From the NCBI GenBank assembly GCA_946807835.1, contig OX327700.1:28184001-28248000 (forward strand): a DNA stretch of 64,000 bases, read 5' to 3'. The notes below the pieces were generated by a model, which was given only the letters and a program-made list of their open reading frames with translations, was not told the DNA's origin and did no database searches. The translations under genes and the position numbers were made by a program. This stretch comes from Ailanthus altissimus (lineage: Eukaryota; Streptophyta; Magnoliopsida; Sapindales; Simaroubaceae). This document shows, in pieces, positions 1-13,915 of the stretch. Each line of letters begins with the position of its first letter. Position 1 is the stretch's first letter.

Positions 1-2700
1 TACTTGAAATATTTTTAATGGATTTATAACGGGTTTGTTAGTGTGTATTTTAAGAACTCTTAACATTCTGCAAAAAAAATTTCTCATAAGCAAAAACAAT
101 AAAGATCATATAATTAAAAAGATAAACAATCAAGCAAAAAAAAAAAAATACACAATTAATGTATGTAATTTGATAAATTGTCTATGTTCACAGTAAATTT
201 GAAGAATTTAACTTCTTTTATTTTGTTCTTTTGTATAAAATAACTCCTCACAAGAGATATAAAAAATACTTAAATAACTCATAGATTTTAATAATTTGTA
301 TCATACTATTTTGTGTGTTTAAAATATTCAAGTATGACCTAAGCTTTTTATTATTTTTCTTGTTGATTTAGAATAAGAATTCACACGTTGTAAGAGTTTA
401 AAATTAACTCTAGAACGTAACTCTACTAAAAAATAAAAAATTTTCAAATAGGCAAAGTTGCGGCGTGCAATATCCAAAGTTGAGGCTTAGCGGTAATACG
501 ATTGTCGAGCCAACGTTGGGGCATTCTCATGCTAACAATGGGGCATTCTACTTTCTAGAATTATTGTCGCGGCATTGAGATTCTATCGTCGCAACGTTCA
601 TGCATAATGACCTCTCTTGCGTTCTTTCTCGCTTTGGCTTCCATTTCGATCCTTGCTCATCATCTAACGTGTCTTTGACCTCATTTCAATTTTTTTTTAG
701 TTTTCAATTTAAAATCAAAATTATTCTTAATCTTTAATTATCAAATTCTAACGGGATCTTATTATTTATAAAATATGAATGAATCAATTTTTTTAATAAT
801 ATTTTTCTAAAAATTATTTATTTTATTTCTTAAACAAGAATTTTAAGATATTAACGTATCTATAAAATTAAAGGTTAAATATGTATAATAAACATTGGAA
901 TTTAAGATATACATATAAAAAATAAATTTTATATTATTTTTTTGTCTTTTTTTAATAATTTTATATTAAAAAATAAAAAATCACTTCAAATTAATAAATA
1001 AAGAGATAGTGAGATAAAATAGAAAGTCAAATAGCGTCGCTCTCTTTGAAACCAAAACTCTTATACCATCACTTAATCTGCGTTTGTAAACCATTGCCAA
1101 CCTAGTAAACATTCGTCAATAATCTTCCAAGTATTTTGACATATTCTAAGAGCTTTGGATGTTTTACTTCAATACCTCAGCTTCTCTCTTCATTGGAAAA
1201 AGTCCAGTGGTTTTACTAGACGAGCAACGAGTGATACTATTTGGTCTTTTCTAGTTTTGAAGTAATACTTCACTGCCATTGAGATGGATAAATTAAAATG
1301 CTTAACAGATGAAGATGACACCGGACACATTTCTCATTGTTAAATCTAGTTTTAATGTCAATATATAAAGAGAAAAATCCTGCCAAGATATTAGGTAGTA
1401 GATTAAACACAAACTTACATAAGATAGATCCATTCTTGAATATTTTGAGATGAGAGCCAAAATATATAAGAGTGTTAGCATTTTAGCTTTGATTATTTGT
1501 TTCAAAAATTTAGAGAAGTACATCAAATATTAAAATTAATAAAACATATGAAAATAAATTTAACGTAGTTCATATTAATTTAGGCTATTTACATAAATAA
1601 GAGAGCAACCTATTAAAATCTTATAAAATAAAAATATGAGTACTCTAACTATTTTTAGATCATACATTTTTGTATAAACCCTTACAAATTTTATCTCACT
1701 AATGATCTTTTCATTAATTTTTTAAATTCTTTAATATTATGAGATTTCTTTTATACAGCTTTGACCGTATCTTATTCAAAATAAATTTTATAAAAAAAAC
1801 TATTATTTAAAAAATCTCTTTAAACCGACTCAAATAAGTCTTTCTTAAATAGAAAAGGTTTAATTTAAATCCAACAAAAAATACTACAGGTTTTGCTTTG
1901 CGCTAAACCATTTCTACATACTTAGAAATAACTTCCTGCATCATTAGAATTGGTTTATCTTAAAATTAGTTTAAAAAGTTCAAAATATTGACAGTGCCTA
2001 CTTTAGAAAAACATATTTGCGAGGACTGTCTCCGACTCAAATGAGGCCTTTATTAGGTCAACCCTTGAAGAGAAAATAACACCACATTAGACATTATTAA
2101 TTACATAGTATAATCAAACAATGATTGACTGATCATAAACTAAAAAGTGAGCAACAATTGTTCTTGGCGCATGCCATTCTTTCACAATTGTTAGTTTGAT
2201 ACGATAGTGGCAACAACAATTGACAAGACAAAGATTGCAACAAAATTTTCGACCATGAAGATCGGCCCTTGAACATGTGAAATCTCAACCCAGGCCCATT
2301 TGTGCCAAATTAGGCCTTTGACTTGGGCTGGCTTTAATAGGGGAACAGTTACATTTGTTATATATTTTTAATAATCGAGCAAAAATAAATAAATAAATAA
2401 AAACATTCAATTAGCCTAAATTTCAAGAAGTTTGAATTTAAATTTTCATTAGATTGATTATTCATAACTAGAACATAATTTATCCAAAATGTTTATGTAC
2501 ATAAAAGTTTCAGAATTTGTTACCTTTTTCTATATTTTTAGTGTGAAAGCCAAAAAAAAAAAAAAAAAGAGAAACAAGAAGAAATTTGAATTAAGATTAG
2601 ACCAACTTCAAATAAACACTCGCATAATCAGAAATGTTGGTTACATAGTTCTGCACCATTTTAAAGTTCTCCAAGTGCCTCTCTCTTACACACAAACACA
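1..2700. other. AT-rich intergenic DNA, no gene seen
   Basis: No reading frame here resembles a known protein. The only compositional change is a GC-richer patch at about 455-640 with repeated short GTTG, GGCATT and GCGGC words. It could be a worn piece of a retroelement LTR, but I could not match it to the LTRs elsewhere in the window. Poly-A runs (for example 2552-2568) and short low-complexity frames account for the rest. Confidence 0.5.
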
Positions 2701-2774
2701 CACAACGAAGCATAAAATCTTTTGCTTATTTATGATACAATTGTTTCCATACAAGAAAAGAAATCATGACCCTT

Positions 2775-3254
2775 TTAGCCAGATATCTCAATGGCCTTGA
2801 CCTCAGGCTTCTTCTTCTCCTCCTCTTTCGGCACGGTCACTGTCAGCACCCCGTTTTCCATGCTAGCCTTAACCTGATCCGTTTTAGCATTCTCAGGCAA
2901 CCTGAATCTCCTCAGGAACTTGCCACTGCTCCTCTCGATGCGATGCCACTTGTCATTCTTCTCTTCTTGCTCTTTGCTCCTCTCTCCACTGATCTGCAGA
3001 ATCCTACCCTCTTCAACCTCAACTTTCACTTCTTCTTTCTTCAGCCCTGGAAGATCGGCTTTAAAAATGTGAGCCTCAGGGGTCTCTTTCCAGTCAATTC
3101 TCGCATTAGCAAATTGAGATGTTTCCCTTGCTGAAGCTGGCACATCGCTGACGGTAGAGGAGAATAACCCATCAAAAGGATCCCATATGTCTAGTGAAAA
3201 TGGATCGAAAACATTGGTTCTTCGGCCACCGAAGATGCTAGGAATGAGTGACAT
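2775..3254 (-). CDS. Class I small heat-shock protein (17-18 kDa, cytosolic)
   Basis: This intronless gene encodes 159 residues, the usual size of plant cytosolic class I sHSPs. These are ATP-independent chaperones that form large oligomers and hold heat-unfolded proteins for refolding by HSP70/HSP101. The N-terminal arm starts [12 protein letters not shown] and carries the class I pattern of [16 protein letters not shown] (residues about 14-29). The alpha-crystallin domain spans about residues 50-145, with the consensus II region near [15 protein letters not shown] and the consensus I region ending GVLTVTVPK. The C-terminal tail contains IEI, the I-x-I anchor used in oligomer assembly. There is no signal peptide, transit peptide or membrane segment, which fits the cytosol. 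The start is the first ATG of the frame and matches the family N terminus. No disabling change is seen. The ORF in the other strand across this gene is a shadow. Confidence 0.97.
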   Translation of the reverse strand: MSLIPSIFGGRRTNVFDPFSLDIWDPFDGLFSSTVSDVPASARETSQFANARIDWKETPEAHIFKADLPGLKKEEVKVEVEEGRILQISGERSKEQEEKNDKWHRIERSSGKFLRRFRLPENAKTDQVKASMENGVLTVTVPKEEEKKKPEVKAIEISG

Positions 3255-3375
3255 GTTTGGCTGATTGTGTGTTGAAACTTAAGAACGTACACAAAAATCT
3301 TGCCAAAGAATGTAAAAAGCGTAGTATTTTGTTTGCTTTGATCTGCCTCACGACGAGACTTGAATGCAACGAGCA

Positions 3376-3480
3376 CAGATTTATAGATTGGAGTAGAGGC
3401 TTCTAGTTTTTATGTCTAGAATCTAGAAAGAGGTAACAGGAAAAACATTTCTAGCAACTTCATGGAACTTCTCTCATTGT
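3376..3480 (-). promoter_or_regulatory. Heat-shock promoter of the sHSP gene
   Basis: Reading the minus strand, a TATAAA box lies at 3380-3385, about 125 bases before the start codon. Upstream of it, between about 3400 and 3480, are clustered GAA/TTC blocks (for example the TCTAGAATCTAGAAAG stretch at about 3415-3430 and TTC/GAA/TTC around 3458-3472). They resemble heat-shock elements, the binding sites of heat-shock factors, though spacing is not perfect in every block. Heat induction is inferred from these motifs and the gene family. Confidence 0.7.
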
Positions 3481-5459
3481 TACTATACATAATTGAATAA
3501 AATATACTTCATATCTCTTCCCGTCCGTAATGTTCTAGCTATTTCCTCAGGGCGAACAATTTTGTTGAGAGCCCCAACTTCAAATTTCAGGAGTCTGTGC
3601 ACTAAATGAAACACAGGATGGATATAAAACCAGTCGCAATTATAAGAGTTTCTGAATTTAAGAATTCGAATTGGATTAAATATAATTAAGGCCCATTTAT
3701 ACAGAGTTTAAGGGCCATAGAAAGTTTATGCATATAAATTTCAATCCCTATGTATCTCTTATTTTCAGACTATTAGTACTGGATGGTGTTTGAACTCGAG
3801 CAACTAGATACCCCTTACGGTTTACATTTTCGGAAGAACAATTGGCAGCATCCATGAATTAAATTCCAACCGGCACGTACATGTAAAACAAATTATTCAA
3901 ATGCTGATTTAATACAAGATAAAATGAGATAAAAGAAAAATAATAAACACCCACACACACGCACGACATCAAATGAAGCCAACTGTTCATGACAGATTGA
4001 TCAAAGGACAAACATTAGAAAACCAAGAATTGGGCCTGCATAATTTATGATTGAGTTCGATGTAACATCATTTGGCAAAATCATATTCAGTACATATTAC
4101 TTGCATTAAAATAAACTGATGATTTCACTGGCCTTTAAGAGAAAACAAAGTAGGTCAAGATGGGGTAATTCCAATTATATTTTTCTTTGAGAATGTGTTT
4201 AATATCATCTTTTAAATAGTATTTTGAAAGAAATAATCTTTTACATAGTTGAAAAAACTTCTATAAATAACATTTTCTTTTCTTTTGTAAGTATATTTAT
4301 ATTTTAAAAATGTCTTCTTACAAAAAGTAATAAAAAAGTTTATTTATATCTATTCAGAAAAAGCGAAATTGATTTTGAGTTTTCACCCTCTAAGCATCGT
4401 TTGGATAGTCGTAAATACATTTTGGACAAGCAAGCATTTGAGTTAGTGGGTTAAAATTTTCATTTTCATTCAAAATTTTCAACCAAACAAAAAAATAATT
4501 TTTGAGTTTCTGAAAATTCCTTTGCCTGCTTATACTAAAATTTTGAAGTATCCAAACTAAAACTGATTAAAATCAGTTCTCTTATTGCAAATTTAGTAAA
4601 GATGATCAAGCAACTAACAGTTGTATCAAAATAAAATCGGAGTGATTAATAGTTCATTGATAGAAACCTCTTTTTCTTGTCCAAATCTCTTCAAATTATG
4701 ATCTTAGCTGATTGGCACATATAAAATCCCTCTCTATTGAAGATATTTGCGTACAAGCCATTAATTCCTATAAAAAAAAAAAAAAACCCTTCAATACATT
4801 CTAAAAACTGGATGATTATTTCACTTTCAATCTATAAATTAACCAAGATAGACTCAGAATATTCTAAGCCAATGAACTGAGAAAACGTCTGCTACTTAAG
4901 TTAGAATCTTTTTAAAAGATTCCCAATAATCTTTGCAACTTGCTATATAAGCGTGCAAGGTACAACCAGAAATTTGCTTTCCAAGTTGTGAATTAATTAA
5001 TGATGATAATTATGCCCCACCAACTTAATGATTTGTTCCAACTTCCACATGCTATTGGTTGGTGCTCTTGTTAGCTAATCACATAATTAATTAGAGTTTA
5101 ATGTAACACTTTTATGATTCTTCCCCTACATTGGAAATATTGTCGCTTGAAGAAATTATTATTATTGACAAATACTTATCCAAAGAAGCCATAGAATACT
5201 CATTTTGAGACTAATCAGAGTTGGATACGTGATTTTATTTTATTTCATTCAAAACGTGATCCTTTTATATGAAGTGGATGTGGATGATATAAAGACTATT
5301 ATGCAACGACCAAGATTAAAATTGATTTTTAAGCAACCCAAGTAAATCAATGGGGACGTGCTATTATGAACTGCAACACGTTTTTCTTCTTATAATATAT
5401 CCCACTAAAACAATAAACACATTCCTTCTCATACATTTTTATATCCAAAAGGGTGTGAT
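3481..5459. other. Intergenic DNA, no gene seen
   Basis: No coding region is supported. It contains a short fold between 4392 and 4556, where GTTTGGATA is mirrored by TATCCAAAC, possibly the remains of a very small inverted-repeat element. A poly-A run lies at about 4772-4785. Confidence 0.45.
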
Positions 5460-6150
5460 TAGGGGTGGTTTCCGGATTGAGTTTTGCCGATTTGATCAAT
5501 AATTTATGTAATTTATCATTAAGCAGATTTGTAATTTTTCAATTAAATTCAATTTATCAAAATGTAAACTTTTATCTGATTCAATCCACTAAAAAAATTA
5601 CAAATTCATAACTACTCTAATCAGATCTAAAATCATAATGAAAAAAACATTAATTTGATCTAAAAGTGTCAACTAAGTTGAGTCGTTCAAGTTTAAAATG
5701 GGTTAAATCTATTGTGTTATGGTTTGACTTGCCCAATTTATATTGCAAGTTTTTGGTAGGAGATTTGGGGTTAAATTTTAGGTTTACCAATTATATTAAA
5801 AGACTAAAAATAATAATAAAGTAAAAATAGTTTAGCAACCACAAATAACTTAAATTTAGCAAAAATAATTAGTTGCCTTATACAATTTGTGTAGCTTAAT
5901 ATTTTTGACTTTTTATATAGTGGAACAAATAAATAATAATACATTTTTTATATTATTTTATTTATAAATATTATAAATTTGATTTTTTTATTTATCAAAA
6001 TGGATTTTTGTGGATTTGTAAAATTAAACCCATGAACCAATTCACTAACTATAGAATTCAAATTTGTCGGTTCAATCCAATCCCTCAATATATTAAATTT
6101 GACAAAAAGCATACAGGTTTGAATTGGATTATGACCGGTGACCACCCCTA
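5460..6150. mobile_element. Non-autonomous hAT-like inverted-repeat element (about 0.69 kb)
   Basis: The two ends are imperfect inverted repeats. The left end reads TAGGGGTGGTTTCCGG, and the right end on the opposite strand reads TAGGGGTGGTCACCGG. The TAGGGGTGG terminus is common in plant hAT-family elements. The interior is AT-rich and encodes no transposase. No matching 8-bp target duplication is visible next to the ends, so the exact boundaries or the superfamily could be wrong. Confidence 0.6.
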
Positions 6151-9100
6151 AATCGACTACTCTTAATTTATCATTTTGACACTAATTTTAAGTTATAAAA
6201 TTCATACAATCTAATGGTAAAAATAAATAAATAAGTTGGTATTATCTTTTGATTTTAAGATCAACTATATTGAATTGGATAAGATTCATGACTTAAAATT
6301 AATATCAAAATTTTCAAATTAAAAATTAAAAATTTAAATCAAAAACCCCACCCATATCTAAATATTAGAAATAGAATCATTAATTGAAATTGTACAAAGA
6401 GATGATGTTATGTTTTTTCCTTTTTTTTTTTTTTTTTTGGGTTCAATTTCAAGCTTTCCAAAACTAAGTGGACCTTCCAGACCAATCTCTATCTTATTGA
6501 CATTGCTAAAAGAAAAAAAAAATGAATCCTCTCTTATATGAACTTATTTAAATTTAAAAATGTTTTTCTTATCATGTACACTATTATTTAGGATCAAAAT
6601 TTATTATTTAATTAAATTTTATTTTAATTAACAACTAGTTTCTAACATATATATTTTATTCAAGTAAAAAGCTACGAGAAAATTCTGATTTACCAGAAAA
6701 AAAATCTAAAACTCATCATTTATATAATAGGCATAAGATCCAATCGGCTAGTGGTAGGAAACTTTAGGCATCAACGAATTTTGGGTCAGACATAAACTTA
6801 ATTGACAATAAAAGTAGGAAAAGAATTAGATGCATGGGATAATATGAAATATAAAGTGGAATCAGAAGCTTTTTTATTGACATCAAAAAGAGGCAAGGAG
6901 TGATTAGAAGGGATAACATTAAATATAGCATACATTATAAGTAGAGACCCTTGATCTTGAACTATTTTAGTTAGATATAAGGATAGAGTTAAATTCGTAT
7001 AAAAGTCAAAAGTGTTTGGTGCATAATTATATAAAGTGGCCATCAACCTTTTTTATTCGACATGGAAGAAGAAACAAATTAGGGAATTTACCATTTATCC
7101 CTTAAAATTTTCAACTACCAAAAATTTTTCCTACTGTATAATTAGAATAGCATAAATTAACTTTGCAGAAATGTAATAATTTTTTATTTAAAAAATAAAA
7201 AATTACATCTATACAGTATTAAATAGTAATTATGCAGTGTGTAAATAATAAAATAGTGGTGTGTAATATAATTTTAAATAGTTAAATAATACTACGTAAG
7301 TAATAAATTTATATTATGCTGTAATTAATAATTTTTCTTTATTTTTTAGATTAATATAACGATTAATATTTAATTTCTATATTTTAATAAAAATGTAAAC
7401 ATCCGTATTAAATAATAATTTATTAAATAATAAAATTTCGTATTATTTTTATTAATTATTTGATAATATAAATATATTAATTTTACTATTTATTTAGTGT
7501 ATTTTTATTATTTGATAATATATAGAAGTTATTGTTGACTTTTTAAATAAAAAAATTATTATACTATTTTAAAGTTAATTTATACTATTACATTATAATA
7601 GTATGAGAATTTTTTAATGTTATCAAATACTAAAAAAATTTGTAATAATTAAAAAATCTATTAAAAGGTAAATAGCATTTACCCAACAAATTAATTTGCC
7701 GGATCAGGAAGTTCTAGAACAAAGTATGTCGAAGGTCAGATCATTACTTTATAATCTAACCAAATTACATATGCTATCCAACTTGTCCACCAAAACGTGT
7801 ATTATCCCTTTAAAATAAAATACAGCCATAATTTTGACACCACAATATATGTATTTTGTTAGATATATATATAGTTTGATATCGCGTGAAGTTAATTTCT
7901 GATCTTATTTTTCAAATGCGATACATGGGTTGAATTAACCACCGAATTTTGTCACAACTTCAAAGAATACCCACCGCTTTTGGCTGTTTGTTCAGATTGG
8001 TTACCTAACAGATATCAAATAAATATTAGGTTTTGTAAAATGCAAAGCCAATGGGGAGTCTATGCTGCTAGAATTTAAAAATCCAAACACGGTTTGAGCT
8101 ATAGGGCACATTAATTTTTGATCATTTGAATACTATATAAAAATGCCATGGTGACCAATTTGAGCTAAGATTTTTAAAGATTCATAGACTGATTGACATC
8201 ACATGTAGTAAGAAGAATTCAAAGCTGAGATTGAAAACTTTCTGATATTGATTTATCAGAACAACTTGAAGGGTCGGTGTGTTCTTTTCACCCTAGTTAC
8301 CTAGCAGAAAAATTATATTCTTTTATCATTCTTTCTCGCATCCAAGGTTATTAGCTATGGCTGATATTTAAGTAACATTCTCTAATTAATTAAATAACTT
8401 CTTTTCCTTTACTAATTTAACTGCCCAAGATTATCCTAAAGTCTATGTCTAAAAGTCCAGGTGGCTAAGGTAGGCCAAATGTCACAATCCCCTCAAGGGC
8501 ACACGAGCATATGAACTTTTAAAATATTAAATGAATACGTAAATGTTGAAAAACATTTCTATATTCTAGATAGGAAATAATTTGTAAGAAATATATCTAT
8601 ATAGATTTTGCCGGCTTCTGTGGGATTGTCGCCCGATATTTGTAATAATGCGGTGTTTATTTGATTTTTCCTACGTGGGAATTGTTTGCGTTTTCCATAT
8701 TGCTTAAATCTTTTTAATATAAAGTTAAATAATCTCTCTCTTTTTAAAGATTTTATATTTTTCTTTTTGTGAAGTCTTTGTTTCATTTTTTTGGAAGGTT
8801 TTTATTTTTCTTTCTTAAAAATATTTATATTTTTTTTAGGATTGTCTTTTTTCAATGTCAGAAATGATTGTTGCTTTTTTTTTTATAAAAGTCTGAGTTT
8901 AAAAAAACGTTATTGTGTATTTATTTTATTATGTCATAGTAATCCTCTAATTGTAGCATGAGAAATCTTATGATGTAATATCTTTTATATTTATTAATGG
9001 TATGATAAATATCATTATTTTATTTTATTTTTTAAAAAAGAAATTGAAACCCATTTGTTATAAGCAACATGGGTTTGATCTTTGCTATAAAAAAAGAATG

Positions 9101-9400
9101 AATCAAAGAGATATTTATGTTAGTTTTTGGCATAAAAATATAATGAATTGAGATCGATGAAATTGCGTTTTTTTTAAAATATTTCTTAAATTCATAATTA
9201 AGTCATTTAGAAGGAACATTTGTTCTCTGGTTTAACTTGTACTGTACATAAAGATATGGGCAACAAAGGGAATGAAGCAGACATAAGCAATGTCTACGAG
9301 CCACTTATTACGGGGAAATTCATAAATAATAAAAAATATAATAAGCAATTATCCCAGAACAATATCTTATTTATATTTCATTATCATATCATTTATAACT
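6151..9400. other. AT-rich intergenic DNA, no gene seen
   Basis: This stretch holds only short frames without family resemblance. The region 7130-7640 is almost pure A/T with repeated TTATTTAATA-type words. A poly-T run lies at about 6419-6438. Nothing codes convincingly on either strand. Confidence 0.45.
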
Positions 9401-10248
9401 TGTTAGATAATTGGTGATTCTAATAATTTTGGTTAGATAAGAATTGAAATAAATATCAAAATGAAAAATTACAAGAAGTTTAAAATGTGTGGGATATGTA
9501 TAGAGAAGTCCAAGACGTGTGGGACACAAAAGAAGAAACAAAACGGGACTCAAAGATACGAAAGGAGCAAGAAAACACGAATAGCTACAGGACTCAGCGC
9601 CACGGAGCCCAGGACAGTAACCCAGCGCCGCAGCGCTGGGAGCGATTTTGTCCAGCGCTGCAGCGCCCAGAGACGAGCGCCGCAGCACCAGAACGCGTGG
9701 CAAAGTCTGTTTTAATTCGAAATTTCGAGTTTTGGAAAGTTTTGGACTTCCAAAACAAGTAGACTCTTACTCCAACAAGGAATAGGGTTAATAGGCACGA
9801 AATATACTCTATATAAACACTTGTAAACCCTTGATTTCATATCAAGCATTGAGAGAGACTCTAAGAGAGGGGAAGAGCTGGGTAAACACTAAGTGCTTGT
9901 GTGCGCTAGAATAGAACCGTTGTTTGGGTGATCATTGTTCGTGGTAGAGTAAGGGTTCACTAAACGTTTAGATCCTTTTGAGGGTTCTTCGTATTGTGTT
10001 TCCTTGTAAAATCTTTAGGGAATTATAATAAGAGAGGCTAGGATCCATGGCTCCACCGTGGACGTAGGCGATTGGCGGAACCACGTAGATTATGTTGTGC
10101 TCTTTTGTTTTCTGCTTTGAATTCTTGTTGGTTTTGCTTGATTGATAGGTTATTTCGCTGCGCAAGGAGGTTAGAGTTGTAGGCTGAATCTTGAGTTCTT
10201 CGCTTCAATATAACCTCACGAGAGAGAAGGGCGTTACCTCCCTCAACA
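9401..10248 (+). mobile_element. Solo LTR of a Ty1/copia-like family
   Basis: The 848-bp unit starts TGTTAG and ends CTCAACA. It is flanked by TAACT (9396-9400) and CAACT (10249-10253), a 5-bp target duplication with one change. It aligns along most of its length with the 5' LTR at about 32630-33445. Shared blocks include the GTGTGGGACAC-type words, the TATATAAA box (here 9810-9817), the 'cactaagtgcttgt' block and the closing 'acctcacgagagagaagg' region. No internal region follows, so it is a solo LTR left by LTR-LTR recombination. A GC-rich patch of CAGCGC words lies at about 9594-9700 inside it. Short ORFs in this patch are not genes. Confidence 0.8.
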
Positions 10249-13200
10249 CAACTTTTAACTGAATGTTAAAAATATAGTATTGAAATGAAAATTTTAGATG
10301 GTTAGAAGATAGTTGGTTTGATTTCTAAATCATTGAAGCCCTATTTTTGCTGAAACATGAGCACGATGATAGGATTCTAAGAGGGAACCCACTTATCAGG
10401 TATTCTGATAACATAGGCATCTTTTTCCACTACGATGTCAACAAGGTGAATTCAAACAAAATAATTTGATTATTTGTACATAATATAATGTGACTTCACC
10501 AAGGACAATGTAAGGAAGAATCCTATGTATGATTCACTCTCAAATCATGTAACCAGTCACATGTAAATAATCAGAAAGAGAATATATGTGTCATTTGCCT
10601 GAACCTGATATTATTGGTGTTGATGAGACTGAGACTGCCAATTTAATTTCTGAAGATATATATCCTTTTTAATAATTGATGCATGCTATCTCAATGATCT
10701 TAACTCACTCACACACCATGTGATCGTGTTGATTAGGCGTGTCCCCTGAACTACTGTGTCGCTGAAATTTCTGAATGCTTGCTGGTAATTATAATTAATC
10801 CCTCTAACAATAACATACATTATTGATTATTCTATTTAAGCTTCATATAAACTAATCCTCACCGACAAATTGGACATTTTAAAAAAGGACTAAAATAATA
10901 ATACCAATCTTGATCTAAGATTTAATACCTCCTCCCTGTCCTTCTTTCCATACTCCTTTTTTCATTAAACAAAATTAAAACAAAAAAGGATCCGCGTATG
11001 TACAGTATTATTTTTTTATCACACGTAAACCTAATCCTCTCTTAACTTGAATTCCTAGCCGTACGTACAACTTACAGTAAGATGATTAATAAAAGATTAT
11101 AGCCCATAGAGTTATTAATAATTCTCATTAGGTTCATGTTCTTAATGGGCATGTATATGATTCTCTTTATCAGCTTAGCACAAGCTACGTGAAAGAGAAG
11201 TCTGCAGTCTATACACAGACACGTAGGAGAACAAATCCAAATCTCTGGTCGTAAACAGAAAAGGAATATATAAAAGCTTACACGTACATTACATTTTATG
11301 GCCATTGATACTCAGATGGAGAGACTACTTTTGAAGGTTGTTTGAGTAAGAACTGGTTAATGTATATGAGTACCGTGTTAGTGGGATTTGGGAAAAAGTA
11401 GATAAATAGCTTTTATATACCTAAATTAGTTTGATGACTTAGTCACAGCTGAGCCTGATTTATTGAATCTTGATGATTTTGGCTAGCTTGCTTATTCGAA
11501 ATTCACTTCATACACGCACTCGACCGTTAATGGTGTGGCAGTAAGCTGTGCATGTGCCTCGTTTTACTCATCTTCTCGTCATGAAAACATGTGCTGAGAA
11601 GTGAGAAGTGAGGAGAGAATCTTGTTTAATTATCATGTTTCAGAAAACCATTCTTACTGCAAAAGACAGACAAAAACTCTCTCTTGGAACTTGGGAGTAT
11701 TAGAGACTTACTTCAAAATCAATGTCACCTATAAAATTTGACACCGTGCTTTAAATGTTATTTCTGTTTTTCCAAAGGGATCCGAAGTGTTGTTAATTTA
11801 GTTCATCATCAATAAGAATAACATAAGAAAACTTTCAGCTGATTGAAATCATCTGGGTCCGATCAAGAACAAATCCCCAACAGCAAATTATGTTTAATTG
11901 TTTTTTTTAATATGCATATATCTTATTATATTTCCATTTGACACAGAAAACAACGAGAGGAAAACAAAAGGGCAATTGGATGGACACAACACAAATGGGA
12001 ATGCATTCCAAGGACAAGGAGCCATTTACTTTACACATCTCCCTAAAATCTAACTTGTTGACAAGCTACATACAGACAGAGGGGGCCTCCATGCTCCAGC
12101 AATTTTGATTTTCGACAAACACATGCCCCTCCTTAGGCTTTGGTTTAGGCCTTATATATAGATATTAACTAACAAATTAATGTTGCTTAAATAAACAAAT
12201 AAATCAAAGATGCTTTTAGATTTACTATTGACGAGGCTTGAAGTGAAGCAGCTAAACATGACTCACGCACTCAGGTCAAAATCGCTTGTTATAAACACAA
12301 ATTCTTGAACAATTGTTCACTCTATACTTTCCTTTGGCTTGGACTAAACATTAATACTAATTCCCACAAAAAGTAGGTTCAATTTGTCATTGGCTTGAAA
12401 GAATTTAAAGGGCTTATGCTATGTTAAAAGCAGAATCGTAATTGTTAAAACACGTTTTAATTATTAAAAGTATGTATATAAAATTTAATAGGTTTGTTTT
12501 TGTTCGGTCTATACTTTGCTTTGGCTTGGACTCCCAAAAAGGGTGAATTCGAGGTGTTGGCTAAAAGAATTTAAGGTCTTATAAAATATCATTTCTCAAA
12601 AGAAATCTAAGCATTTGTCCTCGTATTAATTTGATACAATTGTAACTCTTTTACAACTTTGAACATATGGGTTTCCTCTTACTTTCAACTCTTACAAATA
12701 ATTTATTTAACAACGAAATAGGATCTCTCTTCTTTGTGAATTTTACCTTAAAATTACTTTTTCTCATTTTGGTGGGAATTGTTTGCACATAATCCCCAAA
12801 TGCTAATTATAGTTAATTTCTTCTTGCAAGTTGCTCTTAGGGTTTTATAATCAACTAGGGTTGAGTTTTTGCTTTAAAAACAATTAATTTAAAGATTAAA
12901 CAAATCATCATTCAATTAATTAAACCATGTTAATTAATTTTTATATCTATCTGCTCGAGCCTGTAATATTTTATGGGTGGAATTTCATAAATTGAGAATT
13001 GCGGGACAATATTTTTTTTCTGAGTGACGTTCCACAAAAAATGAAGAGCATAATTATTTATTTATTTGTTTTCAAATTCCCATGTCCCAAATTGATAAGA
13101 GCACTGTCGCTGTCATAGTTGAAGATAAAAGTGACGCTATCTGACAATTGTAAATATTCGGTCGAGGTGCGGGTCAAAGAAGTAAAATCAACTGCCAACC

Positions 13201-13915
13201 AATTATACATTCCGATTGGATAATAAATGTTTTTAACTACCTTCAACATTACATAGCATCATTTCTCGTACACCAATTAGGGAACGCCAGCTGTAGTAAC
13301 ATCTGCCAACCAATTTTGCCATTGCAAATCTACCCTCCAAGATCCGACGGCTAATAACATAAGCCGCGGGTACGCCCTGAGTTTTAGATCTTTTTATTAA
13401 AAGTACAATTGTACGGGGTTGGTAAAAACTTTAAAAAGGATTTTCTTCAAAGAAAAAACTAAATAAGTATTGAGTAGCAAAGTTGTTTTTCTACAAAAAT
13501 ATTAATTTAAAAAACCAAGTAAATATTTTCTATAATAAATATAAAAATACGATAGAATTAATAAAGGGTAATCTCAATCTTATTCCTCGAGTTTGACGGA
13601 ATAATTTTACCTTCATTAAATTTAAAATATTTAATATTATTTTAATTTATTAAATTTTTTCTAAATTTTAATAAAATATATCTTTTTTATAATTTAAATA
13701 AGTCGTCACTAATTTGATTAGTGGCCGCTGCCACTTCTACCGTACAATGATTCATGATGATTAGACTTAAAGTTAATATAATTAACTTAAAATTCCATAA
13801 TTTATTTGATGATAATTTTTTCTTCTTCTAGGCACAATATGTGTCAAAAGTGAGGTGAAGAGTGACAATTACCATGGCGTCATAGTTAAACGGTTGAGAG
13901 TGGAGGTTGACCATT
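10249..13915. other. Intergenic DNA, no gene seen
   Basis: No reading frame or splice-consistent set of exons stands out on either strand. Composition is more mixed than in the flanking AT-only blocks. Undetected non-coding RNA genes or regulatory DNA are possible but not visible by eye. Confidence 0.4.

Noticed and set aside
2766..3134. 122-residue plus-strand frame
   Set aside because: It is antisense to the small heat-shock protein gene, and its leucine/proline-rich translation follows from that gene's codon pattern.
9461..9762. Two overlapping plus-strand frames and a 104-residue minus frame
   Set aside because: They lie entirely inside a solo LTR.
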